A DNA stretch of 21,865 bases from Phoronis australis (lineage: Eukaryota > Phoronida > Phoronidae), in assembly GCA_002633005.1 (NCBI GenBank), contig NMRA01000306.1, positions 188,599 to 210,463 on the forward strand. Direction: 5' to 3'. How positions within the stretch are numbered: position 1 is the stretch's first letter; each line of letters begins with the position of its first letter. Position numbers and translations under genes: made by a program. The notes under the pieces were generated by a model that saw nothing but the letters and a program-made list of their open reading frames with translations, had not been told where the DNA came from and searched no databases. This document shows, piece by piece, positions 10,013-19,000 of this stretch.

Positions 10013-13000
10013 GTAAGATTCTAAAGTTACGATTACGCAGCAAAATCAAGTTTAAAATTAGGAACCAATATTTGCTCATAGTTTAAAGCCGTAAATCAGG
10101 AGGATACTGAAACGGTTGTTTGGTGATTTCATCGCAAACTGGTTCTCAACGTGTCACAACCTTTGTTAAAATAATCAGATGAAATCGAGTATGAAATCTT
10201 CTTCTGCCACAAAAAAGCAAAAAACTTTGATCTCAAATTTTTTGTTGTTACTTGAGAACAAGCTCTGAAAGTTGGCTTGTCACGACATGTCATGGTTCTA
10301 ACGAATAACCAGTGGCGGACTTAGGGGCGGGGTGCATGCCCCCCTAAAATTCTCCCAGATTCCATTTGTCAGTTCGGTGTGCGAATTGCTGACTAGCATT
10401 TGTGGGCACCCAGGGAGCTCGGGAGAAGGGGACGAATGCACAATGCACAGGCCTTGAACAAACCCCGTTTGTTTTTTGTTTTCTTAGTAATAAGGTCTAC
10501 AAACCCAAAAATTCGAGACCCCCTACATCCCTATATTTTAGACTGCGCATGAGGCGAAATTCTGGTTATTCCTGTGCCCTGGCCTAACCCCAAGTCAAAA
10601 TCCTGGATCCGCCCCTGATAACGAGCTGCGAACCCAATATTCGCTTCTCATTTGAGTATGTGGTCTAAATAAGAAGTTCGCTTCTTGGAGCGCCCGCGGG
10701 TTTATAAGCTCTCGTTCAACAAATCAGATGCCTTTGCCCGCAGCTGTCGACCAGCTAGCACAAGGCACCCTTGTGTTTGTCGATTTGGCAGCTTTTATAT
10801 AAAAATATAAAACCACCACCTATATTTTTTAGGATTGATGGAGGTCACCAAACATTATTTTGTTTCTTAGATGACTGTCAAAGTAGCAGGCTAGAATAGG
10901 CTTTAGCATTTATTTGAAACTTGCAAAATTATCATTTTGAAAATAATTTACCCTACACGACTGCTCAACATACTTGAATGGTAGCTGTCTTGATAGTAGT
11001 TTTTAAAAACCACAAACTGGCCAATTATCACACCACCACCACACAAATAACATTTATCAGAATGAACATAAGGTCCGGTAGCCGTATTTCGTTTGACTCA
11101 GGCACTGAAAAGTTAAGAAAAATAAGCTCAAGGTGTAGCTATACACAATTAGTTATTTTACAGTGGAACTTCTTCTCTAGTGACTTTTCGCTATGTACAG
11201 TAAAGCTGGAGTATTACGTATAAATATTTTCAATTAGGTTGACCAAAACTAAAGCATGACGACTGCAAAACTTCAAATGTGTTTATCCCAGTTCATAATT
11301 TCACGGATATTGCAACATGTTTGGGTTAATTTCTTGATGATGTATTGATAAATTTAAGGAATTTATACCATTTAAAATTTAATGCAAACGAACTCCGGGG
11401 TTTTATTAACAGCTGCAGTTTGGCCTGTTCATTTTAAATCGTTCTAAAAATTCCCTTACCGTGAAAGAACTTGTTTTTATTTTCTAAAAAAAGAAACACG
11501 AAGGAAAATCTTTTTACTGGTGTTGGCCAATTCTGAAATTCGAAAACGGCGCAGTGTCTACCATCCAATTTCTCTTGAGTAGGGCCTACATCCCTGATCA
11601 ACTGTTAGTTTGTCTCCTTTGTTAAGAACTTGAAGTATGTTGAAAGTGACAGCTAAACAGGGCAAAGGGCAGCTTTATCTGTTTATAAGGATGCCTATCC
11701 GTGTGTTGGTGAATTCACTCACAATTTGTTCTGCCACCTGACGATGTATTGCCAGCAGTACCTCTGCCAGCGAGAAATGTCTTGATCAGGGATGCAGGAA
11801 TCTCGCGAGTAAAAGTACTGCTGTCACGCTCTTCGCATTTCAGCATGGCGATATGCCGCAGTCTTGCGTAGTTTTGCGTAGTTTTGCGAGATTTTCCTGT
11901 TAACAAAGCACAGCCTAGCTAAGACGCTGTCTTGCCATGTACCGTGTAAAATACGCTTACAAGGAAGTCACGTGCGGGAATTTTCACCGCGGTCCTTTTG
12001 AGCGGCTTTTATTAGGGTCAAAGAGAGCGCGGCGACGGAGTCAGGTACAGTTGTGATGACTCCATTGCCCGATGCAAGCAAGACCCAATTAATTGTAATT
12101 ACCCGACCCTAAACTGTATTAAACTGTAAATAATGGCGAATTTTCAAAATGCAGTAACCACTAATTTTCGTTTAAAACGAACACAACCGCTGTATTCAGC
12201 TAGAAAAAAAACAACAACCAAGTACGGTATTCAATTTTTAAAAATCGATGACAAACTACAACTATTGGGTACGATTGAAGATAAACTACCGCGCGTATTG
12301 ATATGCTAGGTGGATATCGAACGCTGATCTCAGTTAACAATATCACATGGATTCATTTGTTAATATTCATTCAACCAGATTTTTGACCAGGAAACAGTTG
12401 TACTTGTGTACACTTTAATCTTTATTACTGACAAGGCGCTAGAATACTTACACATGTATAGTCAGTGTCACCGAAATTGTCCAGAAATTCCAAATCTTCA
12501 GTTCGGTTATCACCATATTTGCACTTTTGTATATATTTTATGATTTGAGCTCCAATAAATTTAATCTATAATGAGGAAAGTTCAGGGATGGGCTCACAAT
12601 GAACTTAACTAATTAAATTTCGCTGGCAATCAAAATCTACCACTGTTTCGGTACTTCAAGTTTAAAACTTAGATAAAAAATTATCAACCCGTTCCCGGTA
12701 AGAAAATAAAACAAGTGGTCAGAAGCATTAAGAATTAAATAACGAAAATCAATATGAAACATATCGTTCCTTTTGGAAGTGGCCCTTTGTGAAGATAAAC
12801 ACAAGTTAACCTTTTTAGTCATTTTGTAATATTTATAAAGTACCAAGTTAAAACTACTCTCCAGAGTTGCTGGCTGTAACTCTGCAAATGTCACAGAAAA
12901 CCAAATTGGGGGTACTAACAACAACCATTGTTGAGACAGTAATGCTAGCAATTACCTTTCCACTTCATTAGCCCAGATCTACATCAATGCAACGGGCGTG

Positions 13001-16000
13001 CTGAATAGGCATCGTATTAAAAGTTTTCTGGGCTTAAGGGAATCGGAGTGGTGACCAGTATAAGCCAGAAATTTTCCACATGGGTGGTCTTTTTCCAAAG
13101 TCGCTTAAAGAGGAATTATTTTATCATATTATGGTGGACATTTCGCGCTACACGGTAATTATCTTTTAATAGAAAACCGGTTTTAGTATCCATTTGAGGC
13201 GACAAAGAACTTGCCTTCAGTCACAAAAACGTATCGTTTAGATCGCATCCTGTTACGACGTTCGCCTCAGTTTCTTCCGAATCGACGCGTGTTTACGGCT
13301 GCTTCACTTAAAAGGACAGCAAACCCCGTTTTGATGATTTAGTAGATTTTGAAAGGAGTTTTTCAAATTTTCCTCCAAGTTTTTGAGGGTTGTCGGGAGT
13401 ACAAAACATTATTTTGGTTCAGAGTTCATACTATATAATAATAGGCCAACACCCGATTCGGTCTGCCTTCAACAATAACGTTATTTCCTTTTCACTAAAT
13501 TTTAAAAAAACAATGTATCAAAACAGTGACAGTAAACTACAATGGCTTAGCTATTTGCTAATTATCATTCTGGACCACAGGAAATATTTGGGAATACTGA
13601 CAGCATTTTCAAAATAAGGAAAAACAGGCTTTTCGTATAATCAAGCAAAAGAATGTTCTTCAATCAAATTAATCTCTCGAAAATGTTTTTTGTCCTTTCT
13701 CAAGTTTTAAGCCATAATTAACACACTGTATTAACACACTATATAACAACATGAGATTAACCCACTGTATGATGAAATTTCACAAACTCTGATTAAGAAA
13801 GAACGTGGAAAAACGATCAGTGTATCTACCATTCTTAAGCTAAAATCATATAAATGACCACAGCGTAAGCTGAGACAGTTAATTCAATAAACACCACGTT
13901 CCCTCTACAACTTGTCAATATCTTATACAAATCAACAGAGCATGGTATGTTCAGGTGAAAATATAATCCTTTAAACACCGGGTCCACGACAGATCGCGAT
14001 TACTGACCTACAGATTAGTATAAAACATTAGTAAGTCTGACTAAAGGCACCAAACCTCGACTGAGCATAAAACAATGGCTACAGTTTATGTAAACATTAT
14101 TGGTTTTAAAAGGTATGAACTGCAGACAACATTTGAAACTGATTGAAGCCTGCATTCCAAGCATAGTTGACGGAGAAGCGTATATCGTACCCTCTGGAAA
14201 TCATACTTCATTTTGCCACCGTTGTGTGAAAACGATATGACCGGCACTTATAGGTTTCCAATTTTAGCCGAAAACTAGGACACTTGAAACTCGGCCTTTT
14301 GATGCATTACTTCGCATGTCAACAGCGCTGCACATGGAAAACCAACACGAGGTCTTACAAACCTCTGGCGAATTCCCGCTGTGCAGTTACAAGTTCGCAC
14401 CATGACCTAAAGGAAGTGGGACGAACACGCGATTTGCTTCTCATCCCATCAAGGTCTATTTGCTTCCCATCATATAAAGGTCTATTTGCTTCTCATCACA
14501 TCAAGGCCTGTTTGCTTCTCATCATATAAAGGTCTATTTGCTTCTCATCATATAAAGGTATATTTGCTTCTCATCTTATGAAGGCCTATTTGCTTCTCAT
14601 TCTATAAGGGCCTATTTGCTTCTCATCCCACCAAGGAGGTATATTTGCTTTTCATCATATAAAGGTCTATTTGTTTCTCATCCCATAAAGGTCTATTTGC
14701 TTCTAATCCCATAAAGGTCTATTTGCATTAAAACCACTTCGTACCCAAATCCCCACAATGGAAGCACCTCTATTCACACCAATTCTACACCCCTTCACTG
14801 CTGTGGCTGTCTTGCATCTCCACTATTTACCCTGAAAATTAACTGTTTGCCCAGCAAATCGCTAATTATTGGCTTGAGTTGGGGCGCTGAACTCTCTGCC
14901 CTTCGTAAATTTCACCCCTAGCCTTGTACATACATACTTTATGTGTTTACTATAGAAAAAAAGTCACCGATAAGGTTCTTTCAAATGAGTATACAAAATT
15001 TGATAGATTTTATGATGCCAATATTTCGCGAGTCGAAAAACAGAATTTTTACACCGCTAGTTGGCATTTCCCGAATACGATATTATGTAAGAAAGTTGGC
15101 ACCCTTAGTTTCTGTGCGCTTTGCGCACGTAACTAATTCTGTCACAATTATGCCAACGGTTCATTTTGAATGTTTGCATTTACCATTAAATACGACTGAC
15201 AATTAATTATCAATTCTACTCACAGTTATTGAAAACAATTGTTTGTTTGAGTGTCTGTCGTGTAGGCATCAGCAAATTTTAATGGACTATTTTTAATGTT
15301 GCAGATTGTTATAATCACAACCCAGAAAAAGAAACAAAGGAATACTTTAGAAACACAGGTATGTTATTGATAATACTTCACATATATTCTCATGATATTA
15401 CAGACGGAAGGTCAATGGCAGTTTGATACAGCTACTACTCGACACAATTCAATATTGATATCTACGTTTAAAATCATTAGCCCACATAGAGATACTGACA
15501 ATCTCTCTGCATGACCACGAACATTGGATTTTGAATAACTGAGTAGTCTGTAGTGACGTGACTGTAACTCTCAGTCTAATCGATTATGTTGAATGGTATC
15601 GATATACCTGGGCTTAGCTATGATAAGCAAACGCAAATTACTGTTCTTGGTTGTTTTGGTTTTTTCCTTATTAATGTTTCTTACCAACTTTGAGGTTTGA
15701 TGGCAGCTAATCAACTTAACGTTCAGAATATGAACGATGAGTGGTTTGCGATTATTTCAAATTTCATTCGAAACGTTACGTTTTGTGTTTTTACACGTAA
15801 CGCACGGGATCGGAAGCGATCAATTGCTGCAAATGCCATCCAATTTTAAAAATGCTACTTTTCCAACAAATTTAAAATGGAACTATTAGGAAAACACAAA
15901 CGTTATATAACACAAAAACAAAATGATAATTTAGGAAAATGTTTTTGAGATTTCACCTTCAATATCTGTATCAAAATAAATTTTGCTATGCCATTGATTC

Positions 16001-19000
16001 TGTCGTTTTGCTATGAACGTACTTTCCCGTTTTTTCGAAAGACACGATCACGTGACTTAGTCCCAAAATAAACTCTGCAGTCCTCATAATCTTGGATAAT
16101 ATAGACTTTTACTTAGTTAGATATTTGGCTAAATAGTTGCATAATCATCACCTTAGACTTACTGAGTGAATATTTTTGATTCTCAAATCGCTTCTGTTAA
16201 GAATTCAACATAGATAGGCTAAACAGCGGTGAATTCCGTATGAAAACTTATAAGAATTGCCAAAACACACAGGAAATGCCCAATCTAAGACATGCGCACG
16301 TGCAAGGACAGCCACTTGCGTCTAAAAGCTTAGGCATATGCGCCTGTGTGAAACAATTGACCATTACTTCGATATAGACGACCCAAACACGCGCATATAC
16401 TGTAAGAGTAAAAATGGCCATTGAAGAAGCTTTGTATACTTCCCTGACCAAGTCCAGCACTACATTCGCAATGTGATGGAACATTTTGTTTTCTACTGCT
16501 GGATTCAGGTCTATGCGATGAGGCGTCGAACTCCCAATTCCAGTTAACTCAGCTGAAAGATAGAAAATCAACATCTGCAGCGTTGGAGACAAAGAACGGT
16601 GTTGCAAGTGCGTTAGAGTGTGCGAAGTTGTGTATGAACCATGGCTCCTGCAAGTCAGCAGACTACGTCAACACGACGTGCACATTTCATGGGGTGACGT
16701 GGACGGAGGCACTCATGACAGAGCCCTCTGTCGTCCATTTGGAGTTTCAATGCGTAGTGGGTAAGCGGCATTGTATTCTTCGTAAGCCTGACGTGAAAAT
16801 CATAACTTGAAGAAGATGAGTAACCAACATTAGTTGCACAATTTTACTGAAAGCGTTTTTGCATCCTAATGTTGGAAAATGACTACCACCAGACTTTTAT
16901 TTGTAAAATGATGCAGCTGTAGATAACTAATAATGAATCGAGCCCGGCGTGCATAACAGGAAAGATACCCAAACATATCCGTGTTTGGCGATCAATGAGC
17001 CCTGTTTGTGAGCCGTTGAGTCGTGTCCATTTGAGTCGTGTTTTTGACTGTGTGCAGACTGAGGAACTTGCTAGGTTTGGGCAGCCTGTAACGGTGAATA
17101 ACTGCCCTTTATGTAGGTTTTATTCAAACTTTAAATTTCTAAAAACCAACTCACCCTTGTTTACAACGAGCAGTTCATGTCACGTGATCACACAATCGGA
17201 GTGGTGAACTGTCGGAGTTCTGGGCCGAGACTCGAATCTTTTTACTCGAAATGGAATTCGAAATTATGTTTGGCATTGCCCTACTTTAGTGCGAACTCAA
17301 GGTAAGTGTCTATTACTCTACATGTATATGCTTGAGTACATAATGACTTACGTGGATGATTCATTAGTCCTAGTTTGCAGTTGATAAATCCATCATTTAA
17401 GCTAAAAGTTCGAGTTTGAGCTCGAAATTTCGAGTTTTTACTCGAGGTTGTAGCACCAATATAAGGGTTTTTAAGTAAAAACTTGGACCATAAACTCACA
17501 TGCATAAACTATACTTATTCGAGAACAGTCTGATAACCACTTATCTTGAATTCTCACAATGGAGCAGAGGTATTGCCAAAAATAATTTCGAGTTTGTTTC
17601 GAGCACAAAGATTAGAGACCTGGTCCTGGTTTTGAAAATTCAAAGATTTGTAGTGAATTTTAGAAGATAACGAACCTTCGGAGTAATGGGCATTCGGAGT
17701 ACTGCACCTTCGGAGTATTGAACCTTCGTCATAGTGACATGGAATCTTGGAAATTTTTTCCATCAAGTTTGTACCTCGTATGAAGTCTGCATGGTTGTGC
17801 ACCATTGACATCGATTGACTAGAGAAGATTTTCATTGACCAAAGTTGAGATCTACGCTTACTTTTCCATCATAATGTTCATATATGCTCAACGGTGCGTT
17901 CTCAGTGCAAGAAAACACGGTAGTTGAATGTCTGTTTTTTAGCACGACGGAGGACTGCCTATAATGAACTTACCGTCAGCTTGTACTGAATTTAAAAGAA
18001 CAGAAACGTTCAAACGTGTACAGGCATTCATATCAATCCACCAATCCACAATCAAAGTGGACACTGGATGAACAACATATTTGGATTTTTGACGATCACC
18101 TTCAATTCAAAATTTGTAAATGCCTACACCTCTACCGTACTGTGCTTGCAATTAAAACCAAAATAGCAGAATAACAAATCTCAAATTTCTACTGTTTTGT
18201 TTCTTGGCCGAGTTTAAGGCATTTACACCTCACTATTTTTGGGAACTCTCTCAATGCTATTTACAAAATATGTAGCTTACTAAGGTCGTAGGGTTAGTCT
18301 TTTATGCTTAGGTATAGACATTCACATTTGGACTCACTTGTTGCCCTTTGGTGTAGCCACCACGCGCGTGGTTTATGAATAACATAAAGCTTCCTCTTAT
18401 CATATGCACGATCCTGTCATCTACACAAACAGCGGCACTCAGACGAAGTTTGCCGAGTACGACCCGATGACACGTGAAGCGCTTTGAATCAGAGGCAAAT
18501 TCAAATTTATTACTAACTTAGTTACATGCATCATTGTAGTTAGTAGCACCAGTAGCTGCAACAATTTTATTGTTATTATCCATTCATATCCATGTTTAAC
18601 GAATATGCTGGAGCTGGACCTTTTCGGCGGGGGAGGGGTTCGATCGACCCCCCCACGGCTACAGGCCTGTACTATTAATTATCAAATTAAAAAGGTGAAA
18701 CATAAACTAAAATCTTTATTTAATTCAACTGCAACCCCCTCCCCCAATGTGGATGCCCGGGGCCGTCGCCACGGTGACTGAGCACCATCAAGAAAATCTA
18801 TGAATAATTAATTCGAACGTGTTTTATAATCACTATAAAGACAAAAAGCGAATAGTTCCATTGCCCGCATACCTGTGTCGTGCAAATGAAATGATTGTCA
18901 ATCTCACTGACACGTGATACCCACGAACTGTGAATAATATGTTCGCAACATGAACAGAATGTTTAATCTACGTTACAGCTTTGATAGTTTCCACGAAATC

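Larger units (their letters stand above)
10013..15304 (+). other. Intron 1 (5292 nt) of the PAN-CTLD gene
   Basis: It is bounded by gtaaga and tgcag. It contains a hAT-like MITE (10310-10617), a 17-bp inverted-repeat element (11585-11798) and the 26-bp minisatellite (14432-14726). From 10618 to 11584 and from 11799 to 14431 I found no protein family, no RNA gene and no further convincing exon, only AT-rich sequence with short spurious frames. Confidence 0.65.

Noticed and set aside
12637-12951. 104-codon minus-strand frame with a hydrophobic start
   Set aside because: AT-rich composition produces such residues; there are no conserved motifs or splice context.
14432-14726. CRISPR array
   Set aside because: Units are contiguous with no unique spacers, in a eukaryotic intron; it is a minisatellite.
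16248-16607. 119-codon minus-strand frame
   Set aside because: No family motif, low-complexity hydrophobic content, and it overlaps the acceptor and start of exon 3 on the other strand.
16995-17207. Extra exon between PAN and CTLD (several cysteines, acceptor-like tgtgtgcag)
   Set aside because: In the required phase 1 the frame hits a stop at once, and exon 3 joins exon 4 perfectly without it.
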